Assembly (NCBI RefSeq): GCF_030124145.1
Contig: NZ_JASKMS010000008.1
Coordinates: 124,001 to 188,000 of the forward strand
DNA: 64,000 bases
Source: Streptomyces sp. 378
GTDB lineage: Bacteria; Actinomycetota; Actinomycetes; Streptomycetales; Streptomycetaceae
Reading direction: 5' to 3'
Below are positions 9,630-18,405 of this stretch, piece after piece. The translations under genes and the position numbers were made by a program. The notes under the pieces were generated by a model, which had not been told where the DNA came from, did no database searches, and worked only from the letters and a program-made list of their open reading frames with translations. The stretch's first letter is position 1. Each line of letters starts with the position of its first letter.

Positions 9630-11159
9630 ATGGCAGACGACTACCTCGTACGCATCGGCAAGCTCATCCGTGACGCCCGGCAGCACCGGGGCTGGACACA
9701 GTCGCAGCTGGCCGAGGCGCTCGGAACCAGCCAGAGCGCCGTCAACCGGATCGAGCGCGGTAACCAGAACATCAGCCTTGAGATGATCGCGCGTATCGGG
9801 GAGGCCCTCGACAGCGAGATCGTGTCGCTCGGCTACGCCGGCCCGATGCATCTGCGGGTGGTCGGCGGACGCCGACTGTCCGGTGCCATCGACGTCAAGA
9901 CGAGCAAGAACGCGTGCGTGGCGCTGCTGTGCGCCTCACTGCTCAACGAGGGGCGCACGGTGCTGCGCCGCGTCGCCCGCATCGAGGAGGTGTACCGCCT
10001 CCTCGAGGTGCTGGGCTCCATCGGTGTACGCACCCGCTGGATCAACGACGGCGTCGACCTGGAGATCGTGCCGTCCGCCGAGCTGGACCTGGCCTCGATC
10101 GACGCCACCGCGGCCCGCCGCACCCGCTCCATCATCATGTTCCTCGGGCCGCTGCTGCACCGCCTGGACTCGTTCAAACTGCCCTACGCCGGCGGCTGCG
10201 ACCTCGGTACGCGCACCGTCGAGCCGCACATGATCGCGCTGCGCCGCTTCGGCCTCGACATCGCCGCCACCGAGGGCCAGTACCACGCCCAGGTGGACCG
10301 TTCCGTCAGCCCCGACCGCCCGATCGTCCTGACCGAACGCGGCGACACGGTCACCGAGAACGCGCTGCTCGCCGCCGCCCGGCACGACGGCATCACCGTC
10401 ATCCGCAACGCCTCGTCCAACTACATGGTCCAGGACCTCTGCTTCTTCCTGGAGGCCCTCGGTGTCAAGGTCGACGGCATCGGCACGACCACGCTCACCG
10501 TGCACGGCGTGCCGACCATCGACGTCGACGTCGACTACTCACCCTCCGAGGACCCGGTCGAGGCGATGAGCCTGGTCGCGGCGGCCGTGGTCACCGAGTC
10601 CGAACTGACGGTGCGCCGGGTCCCGATCGAGTTCCTGGAGATCGAGCTGGCGGTCCTGGAGGAGATGGGCCTCGACCACGACCGCACACCCGAGTACTTC
10701 GCCGACAACGGCCGCACCCGGCTGGTGGACCTCACCGTCCGGCCCTCCAAGCTGGAGGCGCCGATCGACAAGATCCACCCCATGCCGTTCCCGGGCCTGA
10801 ACATCGACAACGTCCCGTTCTTCGCGGCCATCGCGGCGGTCGCCCAGGGCCAGACCCTCATCCACGACTGGGTCTACGACAACCGCGCCATCTACCTGAC
10901 CGACCTGAACCGCCTCGGCGGCCGTCTCCAGCTCCTGGACCCCCACCGGGTCCTGGTCGAGGGCCCGACCCGCTGGCGCGCCGCGGAGATGATGTGCCCA
11001 CCGGCCCTGCGCCCCGCGGTGGTCGTCCTGCTGGCGATGATGGCGGCCGAGGGCACCTCGGTGCTGCGCAACGTGTACGTCATCAACCGGGGTTACGAGG
11101 ACCTGGCGGAGCGCCTGAACTCCATCGGGGCGCAGATCGAGACGTTCCGGGACATCTGA
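9630..11159 (+). CDS. HTH-fused UDP-GlcNAc 1-carboxyvinyltransferase-like protein (MurA paralogue)
   Basis: This is a 509-aa protein with two parts. Residues 1-70 form a Cro/C1-type helix-turn-helix (GWTQSQLAEALGTSQSAVNRIERG). Residues ~75-505 have the EPSP-synthase/MurA inside-out barrel fold. MurA landmarks are present: SKNACVALL (the Lys-Asn substrate pair), YAGGCDLGTRTVEPH with the catalytic-type Cys at residue 190, and the C-terminal ALRPAVVVLLAMM and NVYVINRGYEDLAERL. MurA catalyses the first committed step of peptidoglycan synthesis. The DNA-binding domain suggests a moonlighting regulator that senses UDP-GlcNAc or PEP. Its probable operator is at its own start, with a related palindrome at acnA. 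Catalytic activity is unproven. Confidence 0.85.
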   Translation: MADDYLVRIGKLIRDARQHRGWTQSQLAEALGTSQSAVNRIERGNQNISLEMIARIGEALDSEIVSLGYAGPMHLRVVGGRRLSGAIDVKTSKNACVALLCASLLNEGRTVLRRVARIEEVYRLLEVLGSIGVRTRWINDGVDLEIVPSAELDLASIDATAARRTRSIIMFLGPLLHRLDSFKLPYAGGCDLGTRTVEPHMIALRRFGLDIAATEGQYHAQVDRSVSPDRPIVLTERGDTVTENALLAAARHDGITVIRNASSNYMVQDLCFFLEALGVKVDGIGTTTLTVHGVPTIDVDVDYSPSEDPVEAMSLVAAAVVTESELTVRRVPIEFLEIELAVLEEMGLDHDRTPEYFADNGRTRLVDLTVRPSKLEAPIDKIHPMPFPGLNIDNVPFFAAIAAVAQGQTLIHDWVYDNRAIYLTDLNRLGGRLQLLDPHRVLVEGPTRWRAAEMMCPPALRPAVVVLLAMMAAEGTSVLRNVYVINRGYEDLAERLNSIGAQIETFRDI

Positions 11160-11336
11160 GAAACAGTGTAAATCGTCACAATTGCCACATGCGGCGATAG
11201 CCGCTGCACTCGCCCGTCGACCCGGGAAAACACCCTCCGATACTTTCCGGCGACTTCCCGCAGCTTCCGGCATCTTGTGCAGTCGATGAGCAAGACGATC
11301 AAGGAATACTGACCGCACGTAGATTTTCGCGCAGCT

Positions 11337-11374
11337 GAGGCCTCGCCACTCTTTACGGAGAGTAGCGGGGCCTC
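11337..11374 (+). terminator. Long hairpin, probable terminator
   Basis: The 16-nt arms GAGGCCTCGCCACTCT and AGAGTAGCGGGGCCTC pair at 14 of 16 positions around a 6-nt loop, 178 nt after the HTH-MurA stop. There is no U-tract. Confidence 0.55.
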
Positions 11375-11553
11375 GATGCATTCCCAGGTCAGGGCCACGA
11401 AGGCTCTCCCGGCCAGCAACTCTCTGTGCCAACTTCGCTCGGACATGAAGGCACCGCCCCATACGGGTGAGCCATCGTGTGCAAACTTCACGGCGCCCTG
11501 CGCCCGCCTCGGCGGAACAGGACGGCGACAACACCGGCGGGCACACAACACAA

Positions 11554-11583
11554 AGCCCCGAAGCGCGTAAGCACTCCGGGGCT
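11554..11583 (+). terminator. AGCCCCG/CGGGGCT hairpin
   Basis: A perfect 7-bp stem with a 16-nt loop, followed by CTCTCTGT. This could end a short transcript from the preceding non-coding interval. Confidence 0.45.
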
Positions 11584-11654
11584 CTCTGTGGAACGGACCT
11601 GCCGGTCCTGTTAACCAACCGAAGACCGCGCTTATCCCCTTTGGCGAGTAGACC

Positions 11655-12660
11655 TGGAGTTGCGCGACGAGACCGCACCCTGCGTCTGGACCTAACCGAG
11701 CCCACCCGGCTCATCGACCCGGTCTTCCTGCGCACACCCCGGTTCCGGGATGCCGCGCTCTCCCGTGCGCTCGGCCGGGACACTGCGTCAAGGTGGAGAC
11801 TCTGAACCCGCTGCGTTCCTTCAAGGGCAGGGGCGCGGACCTCTACATGCGCCCGGCTGACCGCCGGACAGCACGTCGTCTGTGCCTCCGCCGGGAACTT
11901 CGGCCAGGTCATGGCGTACGCCGGAAAAGGCGCGTTCCATCCCCGTGATGGTGTTCGCCGCGCACGACGCCAATCCGAACAAGGTGGCGCGGATGCGGAA
12001 CCTGGGAGCCGAGGTCGTCCTGGCGGGTGGGGACTTCGACGCGGCCAAGGACGCGGCCCGGCCTTCGCGGGCACCCGCCCGGAATACGTCTTCGTGGAGG
12101 ACGGAGACGAGCCGCTCATCGCCGAGGGCGCCGGCACCATCGCCGTCGAACTGGCCCCGCTCGGCCTGGACGCGCTCCTCGTCCCGGTCGGCAACGGCGC
12201 CCTGATCAGCGGCATCGGCTGCTGGACAAAGGCCCGCTCACCGCGCACCCGGATCATCGGTGTCTGTGCGGCGGGCGCGCCGGCCATGGCCACGAGCTGG
12301 CGCACCGGGGTACCCGAGGCGACGGGCCCGGTGAGCACCATGGCGGACGGCATCGCTGTGCGGGTGCCCATGCCGGCGGCGGTCGGCTGGATCCGCGAGG
12401 TCGTCGACGATGTCCTCCTCGTCGACGAGGAGGACATCCGGCTGGCCCTGCGGATCGTGCGGGACACCATGGGGTTGTTCCTGGAGCCCTCGGGCGCGGT
12501 CGGGATCACCGCGGCTCTGCGGCACGACCTGGGCGCCGCCTCGCTGGGAACGGTCCTCACCGGCGGCAACTTCTCGCCCGCGCTCCTGGGCGAACTCGCC
12601 CCGGATCCGTCACGGGCGGAAGGCCCGGCCTCGCCCGCCGCTGACCAGCGCGCCCGATGA
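11655..12660 (+). pseudogene. Threonine-dehydratase-like PLP enzyme, multiply frameshifted
   Basis: Pieces of a fold-type II PLP enzyme lie in order but in changing frames. First is LTEPTRLIDPVFLRTPRF. Then, in another frame near 11784, comes KVETLNPLRSFKGRGADLYM with the PLP lysine in SFKGRGA. Then CASAGNFGQVMAYAG, then IPVMVFAAHDANPNKVARM, and finally one long open frame from ~12080 to the stop at 12660. That last part includes VGNGALISGIG (phosphate-binding loop) and DTMGLFLEPSGAVGITA. At least four frame changes are needed, so it cannot make the full enzyme. The C-terminal frame is still clean, suggesting fairly recent decay. Confidence 0.85.
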
Positions 12661-12905
12661 CCGCGCCCGGTGACGTCGGTCCAGGAGTGGGGGACAGTCC
12701 GCCGCCGTCCCGCGCGCCGCGGGGCTTGCGGCCGCCGGGCTGTTCACCGTACGGCAGCACCGCCGGGGACGCCGCCGACCGCCCACCGCCCGGTCACGGA
12801 CCGCCGTCTTCGCAGGCGGCTAGGCTGACCGAGTCGGCCCATCGGACCCCGCACGACATGGGCCGCACGCCCTGTACGCGGCTCGGAACGTCGAGGGAGG
12901 TACCC

Positions 12906-13862
12906 ATGCGGCTGGCGCGCGTACTCGCCGCCGCCCTCACCGCGGCACTGCTGCTCGCAGGGTGCGGCGGAAGCGACGCGCCGCCCCGCCCGTCCGGGGA
13001 GATCAAGGTGGCCACCGGCAACCCGGGCGGTGTCTACGCGGACTACGGGGCCGGTTATGCCGACCTCATCGAGGGTCGGCTGCCGGACGTCTCGGCGCGG
13101 GTTCTGCACACCGGAGGCAGTGTGGACAATCTGCGCCGGGTGGCCGCCGACCAGGCACAGGCGGGCTTCACCCTCGCCGATTCCGCCGCCGACGCAGTCG
13201 CCGGGAGCGCGCCCTTCTCCCAGAAGCTGCCCGTGGTGGCGCTGGCCTCGCTCTACGACAACTACGTGCAGTTGGTGGTCCGCGCGGACAGCCCGGTGCG
13301 CAGCGCGAAGGCTCTGCGCGGGCTGCGGGTCTCCGTGGGGGCCGAGGGCTCGGGCACGGCGGTGATCGCCGAGCGCATCCTGAAGGTCGCCGGGCTCTTC
13401 CCCGACGGTGACCTGACCTCGCTGCGGCTGGATGTGCGCGAGTCGGCGACCGCCTTGGCCGAGGGGCGTATCGACGCCTTCTTCTGGAGCGGCGGTCTGC
13501 CGACCGGAGCCATCACCGAACTGCGCCGCAGCACCATGATCCGCCTCGTCGACCTCGGCGACGTGGTCGACGAGCTCACCCGGTCCTACGGCGAGCTGTA
13601 CACCGAGACCACCGTGCCGGCCGTCGTGTACGGGGCGCAGAGCGCGGTGACCACGGTGAGCGTGCCGAACTTCCTGGTGGTACGGCGGGACATGGCGGAC
13701 GCGGAGGCGTACTGGCTGACCCGGCTGCTGTTCGAGGGGCAGTCCCGGCTGATCCGGGCGCACCCTGAGGCCCGCCGCCTCGACCGGCGTACGGCGATCG
13801 CCACCCACCCGCTGGAGCTGCACCCCGGCGCCGCTCGGTGGTACCGCGAGTCACATCCCTGA
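12906..13862 (+). CDS. TAXI-family TRAP transporter solute-binding lipoprotein, first copy
   Basis: ATG 12906 follows GAGGGAGGT and gives a 318-aa protein with a signal and LAGC lipobox. The mature sequence has TAXI-family hallmarks: IKVATGNPGGVYADYGAGYADLI, FTLADSAADAV, VSVGAEGSGTAVIAERIL and IDAFFWSGGLPTGAITEL. It is paralogous to the binding protein at 18402-19403 (shared FWSGGLP and GSGT motifs). It is read towards a convergent histidine kinase gene and separated from the transporter by the two-component genes. It may be an alternative receptor for the same permease, or a ligand sensor for the kinase. Confidence 0.88.
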   Translation: MRLARVLAAALTAALLLAGCGGSDAPPRPSGEIKVATGNPGGVYADYGAGYADLIEGRLPDVSARVLHTGGSVDNLRRVAADQAQAGFTLADSAADAVAGSAPFSQKLPVVALASLYDNYVQLVVRADSPVRSAKALRGLRVSVGAEGSGTAVIAERILKVAGLFPDGDLTSLRLDVRESATALAEGRIDAFFWSGGLPTGAITELRRSTMIRLVDLGDVVDELTRSYGELYTETTVPAVVYGAQSAVTTVSVPNFLVVRRDMADAEAYWLTRLLFEGQSRLIRAHPEARRLDRRTAIATHPLELHPGAARWYRESHP

Positions 13863-13891
13863 CCGCTCGCAAGTACCGTCACCGGCTCCCC

Positions 13892-15310
13892 TCACAGCGG
13901 ATCGGACAGGGGATCGCCGGGGAGTGCCGGCGCGGCGGGCAGCCGTACGGTGGCGGAGAGTCCGTGTGGCCGCGCGGCTGCCAGGAGCAGTTCACCGCCG
14001 CCCGCCTCCACCACCATGCGGGTGAGCGCGAGGCCGAGCCCCGTGCCGCGGACGTTCTGGTGACGTGTGCTGCGCCAGAACCTCCCGCCCGCCTGGGAGA
14101 GTTCCTCCGCGGTCAGGCCGGGGCCGGCATCCCGTACCGTCACCTCGACCGTCTCCATCGCTGCCCCGGCCGGGGCGCGGTGCACGGAGACATCGACCGG
14201 TGCCCCCTCGCCGAACTTGAGGGCGTTGTCGAGCAGGGTGTCGAGTGCGTGGTCGAGACAGTCGGGCAGGGACAGCGCGCTCACGCCGTCGGGAATCTGC
14301 GTGGTGAGCGGGACACCCGCACCGGAGAAGGCAGCCCGCCAGGCATCGACCCGGTGCGTCACCACGGCGGTGACGTCGACCGGTCCCCTTTCCGCCTCCG
14401 ACGCCTCCGCCCTGGCCAGCCGCAGCAGCCCGTCGAGCATCTCGCCGAACCGATCGGCCTCCTCCACGGCGAAGTGCAGTTCGTTCAGACCGCGCGGGTC
14501 GTTCACGAACTCCTCCAGGTTCTCCACCCGCAGCCGGAGCGCGGTCAGCGGATTGCGCAGTTGGTGGGACGCCTGTGCCACGAACGCCCGCTGCTGCTCC
14601 TGGGAGGCGTGCATGCTGTCCGCCATCACGTTGAAGTGGTTGGCGAGGCGGCGCAGTTCCGGGGCACCCACCCGCTCCGACACACGGGTCTTCAGGCTCC
14701 CGAGGGCCACCTCATGGGTGGCGCGGTCCAGGTCGTGGACAGGACGGAGCACCCAGCGGACCACCGGCGCCGCGACCGCGATCACCACCAGGACGAGTGC
14801 CGCGAGGCTGCCCAGCACCACCAGGGTCAGATGGTCGGCCACCTCGGAACGGGCCTGTTCGGTGGGTGAGACGATCAGCACGGCGCCCAGCACACGGCCG
14901 TCGCGCCGGACGGGCTCGGCCAGCACGAAGGACCGGTCGTCCCATGGCCACCACACGCCGGGCTGCTCGGGAGGCCGGTCGGCGAGGGCGAGCAGCAGCG
15001 CCGACCGCACCTGCGGCTCCTCCAGGTCGACGGGGCGCGAGGCGATCACGGTCTCGCTGTCGGCGTCGACCACCGCGACGCGTGAGTCGTAGAGGTTCGC
15101 GTAGCGGTCGGCGGCGGCCTCCAGACGGCCGGTCCGCCCCGACTCCAGGGCGGTGGCGGCCAGGTCCGCGAACCATGCGCCGTCCTCGACCCTCCCGATG
15201 AACGAACTCTGGACCGTACGCTCCGCGGTGGCCCGCACCAGGGGCAGGCTGAGCGCGACGATCAGACCTGCGACCAGGACGAAGACGATGAAGAGAAGTC
15301 GGCGGCGCAT
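13892..15310 (-). CDS. Sensor histidine kinase of the TRAP locus
   Basis: This is a 472-aa membrane kinase: TM1 at residues ~5-25, an extracellular sensor of ~135 residues, TM2 ~161-183, HAMP ~184-236, then HisKA with the phospho-acceptor His249 in ASHQLRNPLTALRL, and an HATPase with DNALKFG and RGTGLGLALTRMVVEAGGG. It lies immediately downstream of the response regulator, forming a pair. By position it probably senses the substrate of the divergently transcribed TAXI-TRAP transporter, as TctDE-type systems do for tricarboxylates. Confidence 0.92.
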   Translation of the reverse strand: MRRRLLFIVFVLVAGLIVALSLPLVRATAERTVQSSFIGRVEDGAWFADLAATALESGRTGRLEAAADRYANLYDSRVAVVDADSETVIASRPVDLEEPQVRSALLLALADRPPEQPGVWWPWDDRSFVLAEPVRRDGRVLGAVLIVSPTEQARSEVADHLTLVVLGSLAALVLVVIAVAAPVVRWVLRPVHDLDRATHEVALGSLKTRVSERVGAPELRRLANHFNVMADSMHASQEQQRAFVAQASHQLRNPLTALRLRVENLEEFVNDPRGLNELHFAVEEADRFGEMLDGLLRLARAEASEAERGPVDVTAVVTHRVDAWRAAFSGAGVPLTTQIPDGVSALSLPDCLDHALDTLLDNALKFGEGAPVDVSVHRAPAGAAMETVEVTVRDAGPGLTAEELSQAGGRFWRSTRHQNVRGTGLGLALTRMVVEAGGGELLLAAARPHGLSATVRLPAAPALPGDPLSDPL

Positions 15311-15319
15311 CCGGCGTCC

Positions 15320-16072
15320 TCACTCGCCTGCCGCCGCCGGACCGCCGGCCTCCGCGCCACCACCGTCGGCTCCCGGACCGGTGCCGCCCCCCGGACCACG
15401 GGCCGCCCCCGGGCCCGCGGAGAGCCGGTACCCGAACCCTCGCACGGTCTGTACCAAGCCCCCCGCCCGCCCCAGCTTGCCGCGCAGGGTGGCCACATGG
15501 ACGTCGAGGGTGCGTGACATGCCGTCGTACGTCGTCTGCCACACCTCCACCACGATCCGGTCGCGGGGTACGGCGGCACCGCCCGCGCGGGCCAGCAGGG
15601 CGAGAACCTCGAATTCCTTGAAGGCCAGGGCGACGCTGCGCCCGTCCACGGTGACCGTGCGCCGCCCGAGGTCCACCTCCAGGCCCTCGAGGGCGACGAG
15701 CCGGTCCTCATGGCCGCGCTGGCTCACGCTGCGCCGGAGCACCGCCTCGATACGGGCCAGCAACTCCGCGGTGCCGAACGGTTTCACCACGTAGTCGTCG
15801 GCGCCGCTGCGCAGCCCCCGCACCCGGTCGGGCTCGTCTCCCCTCGCGGTCACCGCGATCACCGGTACGCCGCCGCGGGCGCGCAGTTCGCGGCAGACCT
15901 CGATGCCGTCCCGGTCGGGCAGGCCCAGATCGAGCAGCACGAGATCGGCGGGGGGTGCCGCCAGGGCGTCGGCGGCGTTCGCGGCACGCCGTACCTCGTA
16001 TCCGTGGCGCCGGAGGGCGCCGGTGAGGGCGTCGGCGACCCGGTTGTCGTCCTCGACGAGAAGTATCCGCAC
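15320..16072 (-). CDS. OmpR-family response regulator of the TRAP locus
   Basis: The GTG at 16072 (MRILLVEDDNRV, 250 aa) was chosen because GGGAGG lies just upstream and the receiver domain starts there. The receiver has the acidic pair EDD, phospho-acceptor Asp48 in LLDLGLPD, and conserved Lys in YVVKPFG. The C-terminal winged helix includes TYDGMSRTLDVHVATLRGKLG and VRGFGYRL, followed by a ~35-residue Gly/Pro-rich tail. It is divergent from the TRAP permease gene and likely controls it through the 218-bp intergenic region. Confidence 0.92.
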   Translation of the reverse strand: MRILLVEDDNRVADALTGALRRHGYEVRRAANAADALAAPPADLVLLDLGLPDRDGIEVCRELRARGGVPVIAVTARGDEPDRVRGLRSGADDYVVKPFGTAELLARIEAVLRRSVSQRGHEDRLVALEGLEVDLGRRTVTVDGRSVALAFKEFEVLALLARAGGAAVPRDRIVVEVWQTTYDGMSRTLDVHVATLRGKLGRAGGLVQTVRGFGYRLSAGPGAARGPGGGTGPGADGGGAEAGGPAAAGE

Positions 16073-16250
16073 ACGGCCTCCCGGTGGATGGAATCCGGCG
16101 GGCCCTGAGGCCCGGCGGCACAGGTGCCGAGGGAGCGCGCAGGTCACAGCCGGTGCGATGAGCGTAGAAGTGACCGCCGTCACTGAACCCTAAACCTACG
16201 TTAAGTCCTCGGTCGTGCTCTGTTGCACGCATGTGAACAGCTGCCACGGT

Positions 16251-16279
16251 CTGGGACACCACGAACCGCCTAGTCCCAG
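16251..16279 (+). promoter_or_regulatory. Inverted repeat in the TRAP leader
   Basis: CTGGGAC and GTCCCAG form a perfect 7-bp inverted repeat with a 15-nt loop, ending 12 nt before the TRAP ATG and covering part of the AGGAGAAG ribosome-site region. It could be a leader hairpin or an operator. Confidence 0.3.
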
Positions 16280-16290
16280 GAGAAGCCGCG

Positions 16291-18405
16291 ATGAGCATGG
16301 CAACGGTGCCGCCCGAGCCGAGGCAGCGATCAGCCGAGGAGCTCGTGGCCGAGTTCGAGCAGGAGCGGCCGGCCCGGAAACTCTCCCCCCGGGTCTCCGC
16401 GGCCGTGTCCGTGGTGTGCGCCGCGCTGTCGGTCTTCGTGCTGTACGCGATCTTCTTTCCGGTTGCCAAGGGCACCCAGTACTACCTGACTCTCTTCCTC
16501 GCGGGGACGCTGCCGTTGATCTTCCTGACCCACCGCGGGACAGTGCGGGTACCGGCGCTGCTGCTGCCCTGGCGACGCGGTGACCGCACCGCGCCCGCCG
16601 ACGGGGTGCCGGACAAGGCGGCCGTCCGCCACGACAACCCGGGGTGGCTCGACTGGCTGCTCGCCGCTGCGGCACTCGCCGTGTGCCTGTACCCGCTGCT
16701 GGAGTTCGACGCCTTCATCGAGCGGCGCCAGCTGCCGACCTCGCTGGACACGGCGGCCGGCCTCGCCATGATCGTGCTGGTCCTGGAGGCGTGCCGACGC
16801 ACCACCGGCTGGGTCCTGCCGGCCTTCTGCGCGAGCTTCCTGGTGTACGCGTACTACGGCGGACTGCTGCCGTACGACTGGTCGCTGGCGCACGGCGGCT
16901 TCGACATCGACGCGATCGCGGCCCACTTCTTCATGGGCACCGACGGCGTCTACGGTGTGCCGCTGAACGTCGCCGGCACCTACATCGTCCTGTTCACCAT
17001 CTTCGGCGCCGTCCTCGACATCTCCGGCGCGGGCAAGTTCTTCATCGACCTGTCGTTCGCGGCCTTCCGCGGCTCCCGCAGCGCGCCCGGACGCACGGTG
17101 ACCGCCGCGGGCTTCCTCCTCGGCACCGTCTCCGGTTCCGGCACCGCGACCGCGGTCAGCCTGGGCTCGGTCGCCTGGCCCGTCCTGCGCCGGGCCGGTT
17201 ACGGCAAGGAGCAGGGCGGCGGAGTGCTCGCGGCCGCCGGGATCGGCGCGATCCTCTCCCCGCCGACACTGGGCGCCGCCGCGTTCATCATCGCCGAGTA
17301 CCTGAGGGAGAGTTACCTCACCGTCCTGCTGTACGCGCTGGTGCCCACGCTCCTGTACTACCTGGGCATCCTCCTCGCCGTCGAGATCGACGCCCGCAAG
17401 CACCACACCCAGCCCGTGGTGGACGACGAGCCCACCTCGGCACTGCGCCTGCTGGGCCGGTTCGGCTACCACTTCCTCTCCCTCTTCATGATCGTCGGTT
17501 TCATGGCGATGGGACTGCCCCCCTTCAGGGCGGTGGTCTACGCGACGGCCCTGCAGTTCCTGCTGTCGTTCCTCGACCCCAAGCACAGGATGACGCCGCG
17601 ACGGCTGTACCAAGCCCTCGCAGAGGGCAGCAAGTCGGTCCTCCCGGTCGTCGCCACCTGCGCCGCGGCGGGCATGATCGTCGCCGTCGTCACCCAGACC
17701 GGTCTCGGCCTGAACCTGGCCTCGGTCATCGTCGACGCGGCCGGGGCCTTCGGCGAGAACCCGACCGTGACACTGGTCCTGACCGTGCTCTTCGCCGCGG
17801 TCGCGGTGTCGATCCTCGGGCTCGCGGTCCCGGTCACCGCCTCGTTCATCATCGCCGCGGTGATCATCGCGCCGGCCCTGCTCGAACTGGGAGTCGCCAC
17901 CCACGAGGCGTACATGTTCATCTTCTACTACGCCGTGCTCTCCGAAGTGAGCCCGCCGACGGCCATGGCGGCGGCCGCCTCCGCCGCCATCACCGGCGGC
18001 AACCCGATGCGCACGATGGTGGCGACCTGGAAGTACTCGCTGCCCGCGTTCCTCGTGCCGTTCGCCTTCGTCCTCACCGACAACGGCGCCCATCTGCTCG
18101 GCACCGGCGGCCTGTGGGGCGTCCTGTGGACCACCGCGGTCTCCGCCCTCGCCGTAGCCGCACTGGCCGCGGCCACCGGAGGCCGGCTGCTCGGCCCGGC
18201 GGGCCCGGTGGAGCGTGCGCTGTGCGCCGCCGCCGCCCTGTGCCTGCTGTACCTCGAACCTGTGGCGATCACCGCGGGTTGCGCGGCCCTCGTACTCGCC
18301 CTCGGCGTGCATCTCGTACGCCGTCGGCAGTCCACCCTCTCGGGTTCCACCACCGGTGAGAACCCCGAGGCGGACACGATCACGGAAGGACAGCTCTCCT
18401 CATGA
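16291..18405 (+). CDS. TRAP transporter fused permease (4TM/12TM, TAXI type)
   Basis: This 704-aa protein fuses the small (DctQ-like) and large (DctM-like) TRAP membrane subunits, as is usual for TAXI-TRAP systems. Motifs of the large subunit are visible: AGKFFIDLSFAAFRGSRSAPG, VSGSGTATAVSLGSVAWPVLRRAGY, ILSPPTLGAAAFIIAEYL and SEVSPPTAMAAAASAAITGG. There are about 17 hydrophobic segments after a short basic N-terminus. The start is supported by AGGAGAAG. The stop overlaps the next ATG by 4 nt. It imports an organic acid or amino acid driven by an ion gradient; the substrate is unknown. Confidence 0.92.
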   Translation: MSMATVPPEPRQRSAEELVAEFEQERPARKLSPRVSAAVSVVCAALSVFVLYAIFFPVAKGTQYYLTLFLAGTLPLIFLTHRGTVRVPALLLPWRRGDRTAPADGVPDKAAVRHDNPGWLDWLLAAAALAVCLYPLLEFDAFIERRQLPTSLDTAAGLAMIVLVLEACRRTTGWVLPAFCASFLVYAYYGGLLPYDWSLAHGGFDIDAIAAHFFMGTDGVYGVPLNVAGTYIVLFTIFGAVLDISGAGKFFIDLSFAAFRGSRSAPGRTVTAAGFLLGTVSGSGTATAVSLGSVAWPVLRRAGYGKEQGGGVLAAAGIGAILSPPTLGAAAFIIAEYLRESYLTVLLYALVPTLLYYLGILLAVEIDARKHHTQPVVDDEPTSALRLLGRFGYHFLSLFMIVGFMAMGLPPFRAVVYATALQFLLSFLDPKHRMTPRRLYQALAEGSKSVLPVVATCAAAGMIVAVVTQTGLGLNLASVIVDAAGAFGENPTVTLVLTVLFAAVAVSILGLAVPVTASFIIAAVIIAPALLELGVATHEAYMFIFYYAVLSEVSPPTAMAAAASAAITGGNPMRTMVATWKYSLPAFLVPFAFVLTDNGAHLLGTGGLWGVLWTTAVSALAVAALAAATGGRLLGPAGPVERALCAAAALCLLYLEPVAITAGCAALVLALGVHLVRRRQSTLSGSTTGENPEADTITEGQLSS

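Larger units (their letters stand above)
11160..11654. other. Non-coding interval with two terminator-like hairpins
   Basis: About 500 nt between the HTH-MurA gene and the threonine-dehydratase-like remnant. Short open frames here have no ribosome site, codon bias or recognisable family. Two strong hairpins (11337-11374 and 11554-11583) are the only structures I see. Confidence 0.6.

Noticed and set aside
11554..11620. tRNA or small structured RNA
   Set aside because: Only a 7-bp hairpin and a short GACC/GGTC stem; no cloverleaf or conserved T-loop.
12657..12905. N-terminal extension of the first TAXI protein
   Set aside because: The signal peptide and GAGGGAGGT site place the start at 12906; the upstream residues are low-complexity.
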